Made by a program: the position numbers and the translations under genes. 63,012 nt of DNA from Pseudonocardia sp. Its GTDB lineage: Bacteria > Actinomycetota > Actinomycetes > Mycobacteriales > Pseudonocardiaceae. The notes below the pieces were generated by a model. It searched no databases and was not told the origin of the DNA. It worked only from the letters and a program-made list of their open reading frames with translations. The DNA lies in the NCBI RefSeq assembly GCF_025465255.1, contig NZ_JAODNI010000053.1:1-63012 (forward strand). The letters run 5' to 3'. Positions 33,808-43,716 of the stretch are shown piece by piece (within the stretch, counting starts at the first letter, position 1; every line of letters starts with the position of its first letter).

Positions 33808-34652
33808 CGCGGGAGCCGCCCGACCAGCCAGGCCGGCGGGTTCGGCGCCCGCGTCGCCGGCCGCGCCCGGCCCGCCGCGGCCGTCTCCCGCACGCCGGGC
33901 AGCCACAGGTCCCGGGCCGCGACCCGGGCGGTGAGGATGTCCGCGTAGGCCTCGCGCACCTCGTCCGGGTCGTCGAAGCCGGGCTCGTCGGTCAGCCACG
34001 GATCCGGGACGGCGGCGGCCGCGGCCCGCACCGCCTCGCGGGTGACGAGCGGCGCGAGGGCGGAGTTCGCCGCGTCGAGGTCCGGGTCCGACCCGAGCAG
34101 CACGTGGTCCCGCGCGTCGTAGGGCCGCACCGCGACGGCAGCGGGGTCGGCGAGCGCGGCCTTCCAGCCGTGGTGGAACGTCAGCGTCGCGCCGTGGTCG
34201 ATGAGGTGGGCGGCGCGGTGCCAGAGCAGCATGTTCGCGTTCCGCCAGGAGCGGTCGACGTTGCCGACCAGCGCGTCGAACCAGAGGACGCGACCGGCGA
34301 ACTCGGACCCGGGATCGAAGGCTAGCGGATCGAAGTCCAGCGCGCCGGGCAGGTAGTCCAGCCCGAGGTTGAGCCCGCGCGAGTTCCGCAGCAGGTCCTG
34401 GACCTCATGGTCCGGTTCGGTGCGGCCGAGCGCCGGATCGAGGTCGACGGTGACGAGCTCCGGCACCGGCAGCCCGAGCGTGCGGGCCAGCTCGCCGCTG
34501 ACGATCTCCGCGACGAGGGCCTTGCGACCCTGCCCGGCGCCGTGGAACTTCACGACGTAGGTGCCGAGGTCGTCGGCCTCCATCAGCCCGGGCAGCGACC
34601 CGCCCTCACGCAACGGCGTGACGTAGCGGGTCGCGGTGACGTGGCGCAGCAC
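33804..34652 (-). CDS. HipA-like kinase-fold protein
   Basis: A 282-aa protein resembling the compact HipA kinase group: YVVKFHGAGQGRKALVAEIV (ATP-binding Lys), LVGNVDRSWRNANML (catalytic Asp and Asn, HipA-style DRxxxN) and HLIDHGATLTFHH (metal-binding Asp). It lacks HipA's N-terminal subdomain. GTG 34652 has GGGAGGG upstream. It is coupled to DUF3037 with no HipB-type regulator nearby, so it is not a classical hipBA pair. Confidence 0.85.
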   Translation of the reverse strand: MLRHVTATRYVTPLREGGSLPGLMEADDLGTYVVKFHGAGQGRKALVAEIVSGELARTLGLPVPELVTVDLDPALGRTEPDHEVQDLLRNSRGLNLGLDYLPGALDFDPLAFDPGSEFAGRVLWFDALVGNVDRSWRNANMLLWHRAAHLIDHGATLTFHHGWKAALADPAAVAVRPYDARDHVLLGSDPDLDAANSALAPLVTREAVRAAAAAVPDPWLTDEPGFDDPDEVREAYADILTARVAARDLWLPGVRETAAAGRARPATRAPNPPAWLVGRLPR

Positions 34653-34757
34653 GCGGTCCCTCCCCTCCGCTCCGGGGGCCGGAGCCGGCGGGCCCGCACA
34701 CGGGCCCGCCGACCATGATCCCGTGCCGCGCCAGCCGATCACCGGGCGGGACCGGGA

Positions 34758-35195
34758 TCAGGCGGGCACCGGCTCGCGGCGACGCGCGGTGATCAGGTGG
34801 TCGACGCTGAACCGGCCGGCACCGGCCGCGGCCAGCGCCAGCGCGACGGCCGCGATCACCCCGGTGAGCTCCCAGCCGCCGTTGCCGACGAACACGCCGT
34901 TGCCGAGGTGGGCGAAGAACGCCGCGCCGAGCATGTTCAGCACGACCAGCAGGCCGACGACCGGCGTCAGCGCGCCGACGAGCAGCAGCAGCCCTCCGAG
35001 CACCTCCACGACCACTGCGAACAGGGCCGATACGGGTGCCAGCGGGATGCCCATCTGCGCGAACCCCTCGGCGGTGGCGCCGACGCCGTTGGTCACGAGC
35101 TTCTGCCAGCCGTGGGCGAGCAGCACGACGGCCAGGAGGATCCGGACGAGGAGCAGGACGACGTCACGGGCGGGAGCGGGGAGCGCACGGGTCAC
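34758..35195 (-). CDS. DoxX-family membrane protein
   Basis: A 145-aa, four-helix DoxX protein (LLLVRILLAVVLLAHGWQKL ... FFAHLGNGVFVGNGGWELTG). DoxX proteins are linked to redox stress and thiol metabolism in actinobacteria. It starts at GTG 35195. A paralogue lies 260 bp upstream, suggesting duplication. Confidence 0.88.
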   Translation of the reverse strand: MTRALPAPARDVVLLLVRILLAVVLLAHGWQKLVTNGVGATAEGFAQMGIPLAPVSALFAVVVEVLGGLLLLVGALTPVVGLLVVLNMLGAAFFAHLGNGVFVGNGGWELTGVIAAVALALAAAGAGRFSVDHLITARRREPVPA

Positions 35196-35455
35196 GGTCA
35201 GGAGCCTCCGGAACGATGGTTGAACGATGAACGAGTCATCGACGCTACCGGTGCCCGGCACGGCACGGTGCCACCCGGCTGGTTCCGTGGGTCGACTCAC
35301 AGGGACGGCACGGCGACGGCCCCGGCGGCGGACCCTCGGCACGGTCGCGTGGTGACGGAGCCCGCCGGCCGGGGCCGGCTGTGAAACTCGTGCGGGGACG
35401 GGCGGCGCGGGCGCGAGGCTGTCGTGACGCACCCTCGCCGCGGCGAAGCGCGGTG

Positions 35456-36256
35456 TCAGTCGCCGCGAGTGGTGAACAGCGCATGCGTGTTCTCGTCGCC
35501 CTCGGGCGCGGGGCGCCGGCCGGGCAGCGGGCGCGAGCGCAGCGACGCCATGCCGACGGCGGGCGTGCCGATGCCGGGCGTCTGCACCTGCACGGGACCG
35601 GTCCGGGTCGGGTCGGGCTGCGAGGCGGAGCCGAACTCGTCGACTTCCGAGGTGCGGGACGCGACCGCCCCGAACCCTGCGGTCTCGGCGTTGTGCTCGG
35701 CGATCCGGACGGCGGCGGTGCGGCGCTCCGAGGCGCGCAGGGCGCCGCTCGACCCGGTGCCGTTGGCCCAGCGCTGGGCCGGTGCGACGGGAGTGTCCTG
35801 GGTGACGACGATCGGCTCCGGCGCCGGCGACTCGGTGATCTTCCGGTCGAAGATCAGGTGGTCCAGGCTGTAGCGACCCGGTCCGGTGGCGGCGATGGCG
35901 AGGCAGACCGCGATGATCATGCCGACGAGCTCCCAGCCGCCGTTCTTCACGAAGATGCCGTGCGGGGCGTGGACGAAGTAGATCGCGCCGGCCATGACGA
36001 AGGAGATCGCGCCGCTCGCCCAGGTCACGAAGATGCCCGAGGCCAGCAGGATCGAGCCGACCAGCTCCGCGACCAGCGTGAACGCGGTGGCCACGATCGC
36101 GATCGGGATCCCGAAATTGGAGAAGACCGTGGTGGTTCCGCTGAATCCGGCACCCACGAACGTGATCCAGACGTGGGCGAGCATCACGAACGAGACGAGC
36201 AGGCGGGCCGCAAGCAGCAGGACGTCGCGAGCGGGTCCGGGCAGCGTTCTGAACAT
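35456..36256 (-). CDS. DoxX-family protein with long disordered tail
   Basis: A 266-aa protein. Residues 1-140 are a DoxX domain very like the neighbouring gene (ARDVLLLAARLLVSFVMLAH, HGIFVKNGGWELVG). Residues 145-266 are a low-complexity polar tail with no domain. The tail is unusual for DoxX and probably cytosolic. ATG 36256 is used. Confidence 0.88.
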   Translation of the reverse strand: MFRTLPGPARDVLLLAARLLVSFVMLAHVWITFVGAGFSGTTTVFSNFGIPIAIVATAFTLVAELVGSILLASGIFVTWASGAISFVMAGAIYFVHAPHGIFVKNGGWELVGMIIAVCLAIAATGPGRYSLDHLIFDRKITESPAPEPIVVTQDTPVAPAQRWANGTGSSGALRASERRTAAVRIAEHNAETAGFGAVASRTSEVDEFGSASQPDPTRTGPVQVQTPGIGTPAVGMASLRSRPLPGRRPAPEGDENTHALFTTRGD

Positions 36257-36550
36257 CGGGGAGCTCTCCTGACGGTGATCGACTAACTCCGTTGGGCCAC
36301 GACGCTAGACCGAATCCGAGCCCGCGCAGGTCCGAACGGCGGTTTTGCGGTGATGCGCCGGTGAGACGCGACGAGCAGCAGATTCGCGCCACTCGTGTGA
36401 GTAACGCACGATCGAGTAATCGGTTACGGACCGTTCGCCCCTGCTGACCCTCCGCTGAGCGTCGATCATGACCGCCGGCCCCTCGCCCGACGGCCGGAGA
36501 ACCTTGGTCCCCCAGGTGGAAGCACCTCAGGCGGGCAGAATCTCGCGCCA

Positions 36551-36928
36551 CTACTTCGTCGCCTTCCGCCCGGTGCCGATGTCCGCGAGACCACGGAGCG
36601 CATCCACGTGGGCCGCGCCGGTGGCGGTCGTGACGCCCGGTCCCACCGCGCTCAGGGCCACGTCGACCAGCGACGGGTCCGGCGAGGGCATCCCGTTGGG
36701 CCGGACGAACGTGATCTTGTAGAGCGTTCCGGCGGCCCGCAGCTTCACCCCGCCGCCGAACCAGTACCACGGATAGGTGACGTCGGTGAGCTCGTCGAAC
36801 GCGACGTCGAAGTACGGCTCGCCGTCGGTGAAGGTGATCCGGCCGCCCGCCGTGAGGAGGTAACCGGGGCGGTTGTGCAGGCCGCCGATGATCCAGGCAG
36901 GGCCGGCGAGGACGGTGCTGTCGGTCAT
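36551..36928 (-). CDS. Unknown 125-aa protein
   Basis: A small, probably beta-rich soluble protein ([38 protein letters not shown]). The pattern is like PH/GRAM-type domains but no family is certain. ATG 36928 follows GGAGACC. It is divergent from pgi. Confidence 0.65.
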   Translation of the reverse strand: MTDSTVLAGPAWIIGGLHNRPGYLLTAGGRITFTDGEPYFDVAFDELTDVTYPWYWFGGGVKLRAAGTLYKITFVRPNGMPSPDPSLVDVALSAVGPGVTTATGAAHVDALRGLADIGTGRKATK

Positions 36929-37038
36929 GGGGTCTCCTGCTCGGGGGTTTCTCGGATACCGGCCCGGCCCACCGCACCGGCACCACACCCCGTGTGGTGC
37001 AGTCCACACCTGCGCAACCGCCTGCCGGGAGGGGCATG

Positions 37039-38718
37039 ATGTCGCCCGTGTCCTCAGAAGCAGCTGCCGCAGAGCAACTCGACATCACCGCCACTCCGGA
37101 GTGGACCGCGCTGACCGAGCACCATGCGGCCGTCGAGCCGCTGCACCTGCGCGGGCTGTTCGCGGAGGACCCCGGCCGCGCGCAGGTCATGACGACGACC
37201 GGGGCGGACCTCGTCCTGGACTGGTCCAAGCACCGCGTCACCCGCGGGACGCTGCCGCTGCTCACCGCGTTGGCCGAGCGCGCCGGGCTGCCGGACCGGA
37301 TCCGGGCGATGTTCTCCGGGGAGCACATCAACACCAGCGAGGACCGGGCCGTCCTGCACACGGCGCTGCGGCTGCCGCGGGACGCGTCGCTGACGGTCGA
37401 CGGGCAGGACGTCGTCGCGGACGTGCACGCGACGCTCGACGCGATGGGCGAATTCACGGACAAGGTCCGCTCGGGCGAGTGGACCGGCTCGACCGGCGAG
37501 CGCATCCGCACGGTCGTCAACATCGGGATCGGCGGCTCGGACCTCGGGCCGGTGATGGCCTACGAGGCGCTGCTGGACTACTCGCGGCGGGACCTCCGGT
37601 GCCGCTTCGTCTCCAACATCGACCCGACGGACCTCGCCGAGGCCACCCTCGACCTGGACCCGGCGACGACGCTGTTCGTGGTGTCGTCGAAGACCTTCAC
37701 GACCCAGGAGACGCTGACCAACGCGCGCAACGCGCGGACCTGGCTCGTCGAGGGACTGGGTGACGAGAAGGCCGTCGCACAGCACTTCGTGGCGGTGTCG
37801 ACGAACGCGGAGAAGGTCCGTGAGTTCGGCATCGACGAGGCCAACATGTTCGGCTTCTGGGACTGGGTCGGCGGGCGCTACTCGGTGGACTCCGCGATCG
37901 GGCTCTCGCTGATGATCGCGATCGGCAAGGAGCACTTCGCCGAGTTCCTCTCCGGGATGCATGCGATCGACGAGCACTTCCGCACCGCCCCGCTGGCGGC
38001 GAACCTTCCGGTGATCGCCGGCCTGCTCGGCGTCTGGTACACGAACTTCTTCGGCACCGAGACGCACGCCGTGCTGCCCTACTCCCAGCACCTGCACCGG
38101 CTGCCCGCCTACCTGCAGCAGCTGACGATGGAGAGCAACGGGAAGTCCGTGCGCGGCGACGGGTCCCCGGTCACCACGGCCACCGGGGAGATCTTCTGGG
38201 GCGAGCCCGGCACCAACGGGCAGCACGCCTTCTACCAGCTCCTCCACCAGGGGACCCGGCTCGTGCCGGCGGACTTCATCGGCTTCGGGCAGCCGAACCA
38301 CGAGCTCCCTGGCGAGGGGGACGCGGACATGCACGACCTCTTCATGTCCAACCTCTTCGCGCAGACGGCGGCACTCGCGTTCGGCAAGACGGCCGAGGAG
38401 ATCGAGGCCGAGGGCACCCCGGCGGACGTCGTCCCGCACAAGGTGATGCCGGGCAACCGGCCGACGTCGACGATCCTGGCCGAGAAGCTCACGCCATCCG
38501 TGCTGGGGCAGCTGATCGCGTTCTACGAGCACCAGACGTTCGTCGAGGGCACGATCTGGGGCGTCGACTCCTTCGACCAGTGGGGCGTCGAGCTCGGCAA
38601 GGTGATGGCGAAGCAGTTCGGCCCCGCGCTCTACGGGGAGGACCCGGACATGTCCTCGCTCGACGCCTCGACCAGGTCCCTGATCGAGCGGTACCGCACG
38701 TACCGCGGACGCTCCTGA
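37039..38718 (+). CDS. pgi: Glucose-6-phosphate isomerase
   Basis: A 559-aa Pgi converting glucose-6-phosphate to fructose-6-phosphate in glycolysis. Signatures: [32 protein letters not shown] and [20 protein letters not shown], with the catalytic Glu/His/Lys region intact. Two adjacent ATGs exist; 37039 was chosen for its 4-bp spacing to GGGAGGGG. The length is standard. Confidence 0.97.
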   Translation: MSPVSSEAAAAEQLDITATPEWTALTEHHAAVEPLHLRGLFAEDPGRAQVMTTTGADLVLDWSKHRVTRGTLPLLTALAERAGLPDRIRAMFSGEHINTSEDRAVLHTALRLPRDASLTVDGQDVVADVHATLDAMGEFTDKVRSGEWTGSTGERIRTVVNIGIGGSDLGPVMAYEALLDYSRRDLRCRFVSNIDPTDLAEATLDLDPATTLFVVSSKTFTTQETLTNARNARTWLVEGLGDEKAVAQHFVAVSTNAEKVREFGIDEANMFGFWDWVGGRYSVDSAIGLSLMIAIGKEHFAEFLSGMHAIDEHFRTAPLAANLPVIAGLLGVWYTNFFGTETHAVLPYSQHLHRLPAYLQQLTMESNGKSVRGDGSPVTTATGEIFWGEPGTNGQHAFYQLLHQGTRLVPADFIGFGQPNHELPGEGDADMHDLFMSNLFAQTAALAFGKTAEEIEAEGTPADVVPHKVMPGNRPTSTILAEKLTPSVLGQLIAFYEHQTFVEGTIWGVDSFDQWGVELGKVMAKQFGPALYGEDPDMSSLDASTRSLIERYRTYRGRS

Positions 38719-38758
38719 CGTTCCTCGCGAGCGCGGGCGGGCGAGCGCGGCCAGACTG

Positions 38759-39430
38759 GTGAGCGTGTCGTCCGCCCGTCGTCTGTCGCCCGTCACCGTC
38801 GTCCCCGGCCCCGTCGTCGTGGTGCTCGCCGGGATGGCCGGCTGGCTGATCTACTCGGCGTTCACCGGGACGGGGCCGGGTGCGGACGACGGACCGGTGC
38901 TGGCCGAGGCCGTCGCCGCGCGCTCCCCGAGGCTGACGGGGCTGGCCGTTGCGATCACCACGCTCGGCAGCACCGCGGCGATGGCGGTGCTCGCGGTCGT
39001 CGTCGGGGTGGTGCTGTGGGTGCGGCGGCGGAGGGTGGAGGCCGTCTTCCTGATCGGCACCATGGCCTCGGCGAGCGCGGTGTTCACGCTGATCAAGCGC
39101 CTCCTGGACCGGCCGCGCCCGCCTGTCGCGGACCAGCTCGTGGCCGCCGGCAACGAGTCTCTGCCCTCCGGGCACGCGACGATGTCCATGGCCGTCGTCG
39201 GCGCGCTCGTGGTGCTGGCCTGGCCCAGGCTGACGGCGGGGTTGCGGCTGGCGGCGGTCGTCGTCGCCGGGTCCTGGATCGCCGCGGTCGGCTTCACCCG
39301 GATCTACCTGGGCGTGCACTGGTTCAGCGACGTGCTCGCGGGCTGGGCGCTGGGGGCCGCGTGGCTGGGTCTCTGCACGACGGTGCTGATCGTGTACCGC
39401 CAGCGGAGGGCGGTCGTGCCGGCAGCTTAG
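38759..39430 (+). CDS. PAP2-family membrane phosphatase
   Basis: A 223-aa, about six-helix protein with the three PAP2 motifs: KRLLDRPRPP, SLPSGHATM and TRIYLGVHWFSDV. It probably dephosphorylates a lipid phosphate such as undecaprenyl pyrophosphate or phosphatidic acid. GTG 38759 is used. It overlaps the convergent glycosylase gene by 4 bp. Confidence 0.92.
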   Translation: MSVSSARRLSPVTVVPGPVVVVLAGMAGWLIYSAFTGTGPGADDGPVLAEAVAARSPRLTGLAVAITTLGSTAAMAVLAVVVGVVLWVRRRRVEAVFLIGTMASASAVFTLIKRLLDRPRPPVADQLVAAGNESLPSGHATMSMAVVGALVVLAWPRLTAGLRLAAVVVAGSWIAAVGFTRIYLGVHWFSDVLAGWALGAAWLGLCTTVLIVYRQRRAVVPAA

Positions 39431-40233
39431 GCCTGCTCCTCGCCGCACCACCACGTGCTCCGGCCGCCGACCGTGCCGTGCCGCATCTCCGCGCCGCAGC
39501 GGGGGCAGTGACCGTCGACGTGCCGGTGCTCGATGATCGTCCCCGTGTGCACACCGCCCTTCTCGATCGCGGACCGCAGGGACCTCTCGAGGTTGCGGTG
39601 GAGCCGGTCGAGCTCCGTACGGGTCAGCTCGTCCGCCTTCGCCGCCGGGTTCAGCTTCGCCTGCCACAGCGTCTCGTCCGCCAGCAGGTTCCCGACGCCG
39701 GCGAGCACGCTCTGGTCCAGCAGCCGCGCCTTGATCGCCATCCGGCTGCGGGCGATGCGGGTGCGGAAGTCCGCCGCCGAGATGTCCTCCGCGTCCGGGC
39801 CCAGCCCGTCGAGGTTCGGTTCGAGGCGGACCCGGCCGAGCCGGCGCTTGTCGAAGAGCCGGAGCTGTCCGCCGTCGGCGAAGTTCATGGTGAAGCGGTC
39901 CCACTCGGCCTTGCGCGGTTGCCGGTCGGGGCGTTCCGGCCCGCCGCCGGTCCGTTCGCCTGCGGAGTCGGTGACGATCAGGCGGCCGCCCATGCCGAGG
40001 TGCACCCCGAGCGTCGGGCCCTCCGTGCCGTCCCGGTTCTCCGTCTCGCACCACATGGTCTTGCCACGCCGGTGCGCGACGGTCAGCTTCCCACCGACCA
40101 GAGCCTTCGCGATCTCACCGGGCGGATGCGGGCGGCACACCCAGTCGTCGTTGTCGTTGATGGCTTTGATCTCGCGGTCCAGCGCTCCCAGGAGGACCTG
40201 GCGCGCGTTCTCCACCTCGGGCAGTTCGGGCAC
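39427..40233 (-). CDS. Fpg/Nei-family DNA glycosylase
   Basis: A 268-aa base-excision repair enzyme. The mature N-terminus PELPEVE provides the catalytic Pro and Glu, and HRRGKTMW the conserved Lys. The C-terminal zinc finger is incomplete: CPRCG is followed by WWCGEEQA-stop, so only three of the four Cys are present. The protein may be zincless or use another ligand. Glycosylase/AP-lyase activity on oxidised bases is expected. Confidence 0.9.
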   Translation of the reverse strand: MPELPEVENARQVLLGALDREIKAINDNDDWVCRPHPPGEIAKALVGGKLTVAHRRGKTMWCETENRDGTEGPTLGVHLGMGGRLIVTDSAGERTGGGPERPDRQPRKAEWDRFTMNFADGGQLRLFDKRRLGRVRLEPNLDGLGPDAEDISAADFRTRIARSRMAIKARLLDQSVLAGVGNLLADETLWQAKLNPAAKADELTRTELDRLHRNLERSLRSAIEKGGVHTGTIIEHRHVDGHCPRCGAEMRHGTVGGRSTWWCGEEQA

Positions 40234-40382
40234 GAGATCGGAGTCTGCCTCCGCGGCGGCACACTCGCGCGCCGAACCGGTGTTGAGCCCGGCGTGACAC
40301 GCATGCGGGTACGGGCTCCGGAGCTGCGCGGACGACGGTGGCTGAACACCGGTGGGAAGGGCCTCTGCCTCGCCGAGCTAGG

Positions 40383-41659
40383 AGTTCGCCGACGTGCTGG
40401 TGATCGCGGTCGTCGATCCGGAGGGGTACGTCGTCGTGCAGCTGGCCGGCGAGGGGCACGCGCACGGGCTCCGGGTGCTGCTGCCGGAGCTGGTCGAGGA
40501 GCACACGGTCTCGTGGTGCTGCCCGCCGGCGTCGCCGCGGAGGTGGGCTACGACGTCGTCGTCGCGGTGAACCACGCGCTGTGCGGCCTGCCGCTCGCCG
40601 ACGGGCACGTCTCGACGCTCGCGGGCACCGGCTCGCAGCTGCGCGAACGCCTCGAGGTGGGCGGGACCTCGGCCGAGCTCTCGACGCCCTGGGACGTGGC
40701 GTGGTGGGACGTGGCCGAGAAGGGTTCAGGCATGGTGGTGGTCGCGATGGCCGGGGCGCACCAGCTGTGGTCCTTCGACCCGCGCTCCGGCGAGGCCCGC
40801 GTGCTCGCCGGGACGACGAACGAGGCCTGCGCGACGGGCCGCCGGAGGACGCGTTCTTCGCCCAGCCGTCGGGGCTCGCCGCGTCGGGCGAGATGCTGTG
40901 GGTGACGGACGCCGAGACGTCCGCGCTGCGGTCGGTGGTGCGCGCGCCGGCCGCCGGGGCGGCGGTGACGACCGCCGTCGGACTCGGGCTCTTCGACTTC
41001 GGCTTCCGCGACGGGCCCGCGGAGGACGCCCTGTTGCAGCACCCGCTCGGTGTGGCGGTGCTGCCGGACGGGTCGGTCGCGATCGCCGACACATACAACG
41101 GCGCCGTCCGCCGCCGGTCCCCCGCCGACCGCACCGTGACGACCCTGGCCCGGGACCTCGCCGAGCCGAGCGTCGTGCTGGTGGACGGGGACTCGTTGAT
41201 CGTCGTCGAGTCCGCGGCGCACCGGCTCGTCCGGCTTTCGATGCCCGCGGGCGCCCGGGTGGACGCCGGGGCCCATCGGGTCCGGCGGGCCCGCACGGAC
41301 CTCGCGCCGGGCCCCCTCGACCTGCGGATCGCGTTCACCCCGCCCACCGGCCAGCACCTCGACACCCGGTTCGGCGACCCGACGTCGTTGACGATCGCCG
41401 CGTCACCGCCGTCGCTGCTGCGCTCCGGCGCGGGGACCGCGACCGGCCTGGAGCGGACGGTCGAGCTCGGCGCGGGTGAGGGTGTGCTGCAGGTCAGCGT
41501 CGCGGCGGCCGCCTAAGACGACGGCGACGGGGTGTTCGCGCCTGCCACCGCCACCAGCAGGACTGGGGCGTCCCGGTCCGCGTGGTCGACGGCGCGCCGG
41601 GCGAGCTGGTCCTGGACCTGCGCGCCGTGATCACCGTCCGGGACCGACCTCGACCGTAG
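40383..41659 (+). pseudogene. NHL-repeat (NHLRC2-like) protein remnant
   Basis: Sequence of a thioredoxin-NHL-repeat protein broken over several frames. The N-terminal thioredoxin-like domain is gone except ADVLVIAVVDPEGYVVVQLA (from 40383). A shift near 40510 leads to DVVVAVNHALCGLPLADG...ARVLAGTTNEACATG, another near 40845 to DAFFAQPSGLAASGEM through ATGLERTVELGAG (to 41516), and a last one to HQQDWGVPVRVVDGAPGELV ending at 41659. The middle frame (40581-41516) is open but truncated, so it is unlikely to be functional. Confidence 0.8.
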
Positions 41660-41686
41660 GGGGCCGCCGCCGGTCCGCCCTGGTGG

Positions 41687-43609
41687 TCAGGGTGCCGCCG
41701 GGACCCCGGTGAGGACGAGGAACGTGCCGTCCGGCAGGGGCGCGCGGACGATGAACGGCTCGGCCGAGCTCTTCAGGACGGTGGCGGCCGTCGCGGCGGA
41801 CAGGATCTCCCGGGTCCGGACGGTGAACGAGCGGGTGCTGCCGTCCGGGAGGGCGGCGTCGACGACGTCGCCGGGGCGCAGGTCCTGCACGGGGGCGGCG
41901 TCGTCGAGATCGAAGACGGTCCGCGACGCCCCCGGGCCGGGGAACAGCGGGAACTCCGACGGCCGGCTGAGCGTGACGTGCCGGGGTGCGGCCGGGGTCG
42001 TGGTGGTGGGGGCCGTGGTGGTCGGGGCGGCGCTTGTCGTCGGATCTGCGCTCGCCGGGCCCGCCACCGTCGCCGGATCCACGGACGCCGGGCCCGCAGT
42101 CGTGGGATCCCCGGACGACGGAGCCGCCGTCGTCGGGGCCGCCGTCGTCGGGGCCGGCGCGGCGGGCTCGGCCGCCCCCCAGGCGCCGAGAACCGCGTCG
42201 TCGGGTACCGGAGCCGCCACGGGTGCGAGCGCGGCCGTGCCCGGGTCGGTCCCCGGCGCCGCCGCGGACGGGACGTCGGCGACGGTCGATCCTCCCGCCG
42301 CGGCGCCCGTCGCCGCTCCTGTGGAAGCGGGCTCGGCCGGGGGCACGTCGTCCACCGTCATCCCGCTCGGATGCACGGCGGCCGAGTCCCGGTCCCCGCT
42401 CACGGCCCGCCCCGCGGCCGCGACGGCCGCGGCGGCCGTCTGCGGTTCCGGCGGGAGGTCCGCGCTGGGTGTGGGCAGGGGCCCCGTGGGCAGCGGTGCG
42501 ACCGGGGCCTCGAAGATCCGCAGCCGGGGTACCGCGGCCGGCACGGGAATGGGGTTGAAGGGCAGCTCACCGCCTGTCCGCAGGCCGCCGGCAGCCGGGC
42601 GGGTGGCGCCGAGGTAGTCATCGCCCCGCCAGCGGTAGTAGGCCGTGCGGACCGGCTGGCCGAACGTCGGCGCGTTCACCATCCGGCCGTCGCCCAGGTA
42701 CATCCCCACGTGGTGCACCGCGTCCGGCGTCCCGTAGAAGAGCAGGTCGCCGGGTTGCAGCGGCGAGCCCGCCGGCACGTGCGGACCCGCCCCGAACTGT
42801 GTGTGTGCCGTCCGCGGCAGCCGGATCCCGGCCGCGGCGTAGGCGAACGCGGTGAGGCCGGAGCAGTCGAAGCCGGAGTCGCCGGCCGTCGGCCCGTCGC
42901 CACCCCACTGGTACGGCAGCCCGAGCTGGGCCATCGCGACCCGGAGCGCGACGGCCGCTCGGGCGTCCGGCAACGAGTCCGTGAACTCGACGGGCACGGG
43001 TGACGCCAGCGGGGCGCGCTCGGCGAGCGACCCACGGGCGGCGTCGAGCGCCCCGGGGAGCGTGCGGCTCGTCCCGGGCGACGGGACGGCGGGCCCCGGC
43101 GTGACCCGGGTGTGGTCCGGCACCCCGCGGTCCTCGATGACGCGCCCGGCGGCCGAGGGCACCGATCCGAGCACGGCGAGCCCGATCAGCGCGGCCGCGA
43201 GCCGCACCCCGAACGGCTTGGTGAAGGGGGCGGCGAGCCGGCGGGGCGACGGGACGTCCGGGCGCCAGCGGTAAGGCGCGGGGCGTTCGGGGCCCGCGGG
43301 CGCCGCGCGGCCGACGGACAGCAGCTCCTGCTCGGCGGGGCGCGGGGCGGGGATCTCGAACGGCTCCACGGCGCGACGGGGCGACGGGATCGCCTGCGGC
43401 TCCGGAGGCCGGCGCGGCGCCGGGACCCCGGCGTCCAGCGCGACCGTCACCGGCTCCGCGGACGTCGATCCCGTCGGCGGCACGACCCGGGCGGACGAGC
43501 GCGGTTCGGCCGAGAGGAGTTCGGCCACGGAACGACCCGTGCGGTGCCGGCCCCGCACCGCGACACCCACACGCGTCCCGGTCCGGCGCGAGAGATCGCG
43601 CACCGCCAT
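41687..43609 (-). CDS. NlpC/P60 peptidoglycan hydrolase, multidomain
   Basis: A 640-aa envelope protein: disordered Pro-rich N-terminus, one membrane helix (about 138-158), then an NlpC/P60 domain (about 220-340) with catalytic Cys in FDCSGLTAFAY and His in HHVGMYLGDG, then a long Ala/Pro/Thr linker and a C-terminal beta domain (about 560-640). That last part (DLRPGDVVDAALPDGSTRSF ... GTFLVLTG) recalls a sortase fold without the TLxTC cysteine. It probably cleaves peptidoglycan stem peptides at the cell surface. Confidence 0.88.
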   Translation of the reverse strand: MAVRDLSRRTGTRVGVAVRGRHRTGRSVAELLSAEPRSSARVVPPTGSTSAEPVTVALDAGVPAPRRPPEPQAIPSPRRAVEPFEIPAPRPAEQELLSVGRAAPAGPERPAPYRWRPDVPSPRRLAAPFTKPFGVRLAAALIGLAVLGSVPSAAGRVIEDRGVPDHTRVTPGPAVPSPGTSRTLPGALDAARGSLAERAPLASPVPVEFTDSLPDARAAVALRVAMAQLGLPYQWGGDGPTAGDSGFDCSGLTAFAYAAAGIRLPRTAHTQFGAGPHVPAGSPLQPGDLLFYGTPDAVHHVGMYLGDGRMVNAPTFGQPVRTAYYRWRGDDYLGATRPAAGGLRTGGELPFNPIPVPAAVPRLRIFEAPVAPLPTGPLPTPSADLPPEPQTAAAAVAAAGRAVSGDRDSAAVHPSGMTVDDVPPAEPASTGAATGAAAGGSTVADVPSAAAPGTDPGTAALAPVAAPVPDDAVLGAWGAAEPAAPAPTTAAPTTAAPSSGDPTTAGPASVDPATVAGPASADPTTSAAPTTTAPTTTTPAAPRHVTLSRPSEFPLFPGPGASRTVFDLDDAAPVQDLRPGDVVDAALPDGSTRSFTVRTREILSAATAATVLKSSAEPFIVRAPLPDGTFLVLTGVPAAP

Positions 43610-43716
43610 CCCTGGTCCCCCGACAAGCTCGTATCCACCCGTTCGGCAGAGCCTTCCCCATACCGCGGGCTACGCACACGGCACAGAAGGGGGACCCCCA
43701 CCCGGGGAGGGGCCGA

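Noticed and set aside
37054..38796. 580-aa antisense frame over pgi
   Set aside because: It has a low-complexity Arg/Val-rich product with no domain, while the opposite strand encodes a complete Pgi; it is a GC-bias shadow.
40581..41516. An intact 311-aa protein
   Set aside because: The frame begins inside an NHL propeller whose earlier and later parts lie in other frames, and its N-terminus is out-of-frame sequence.
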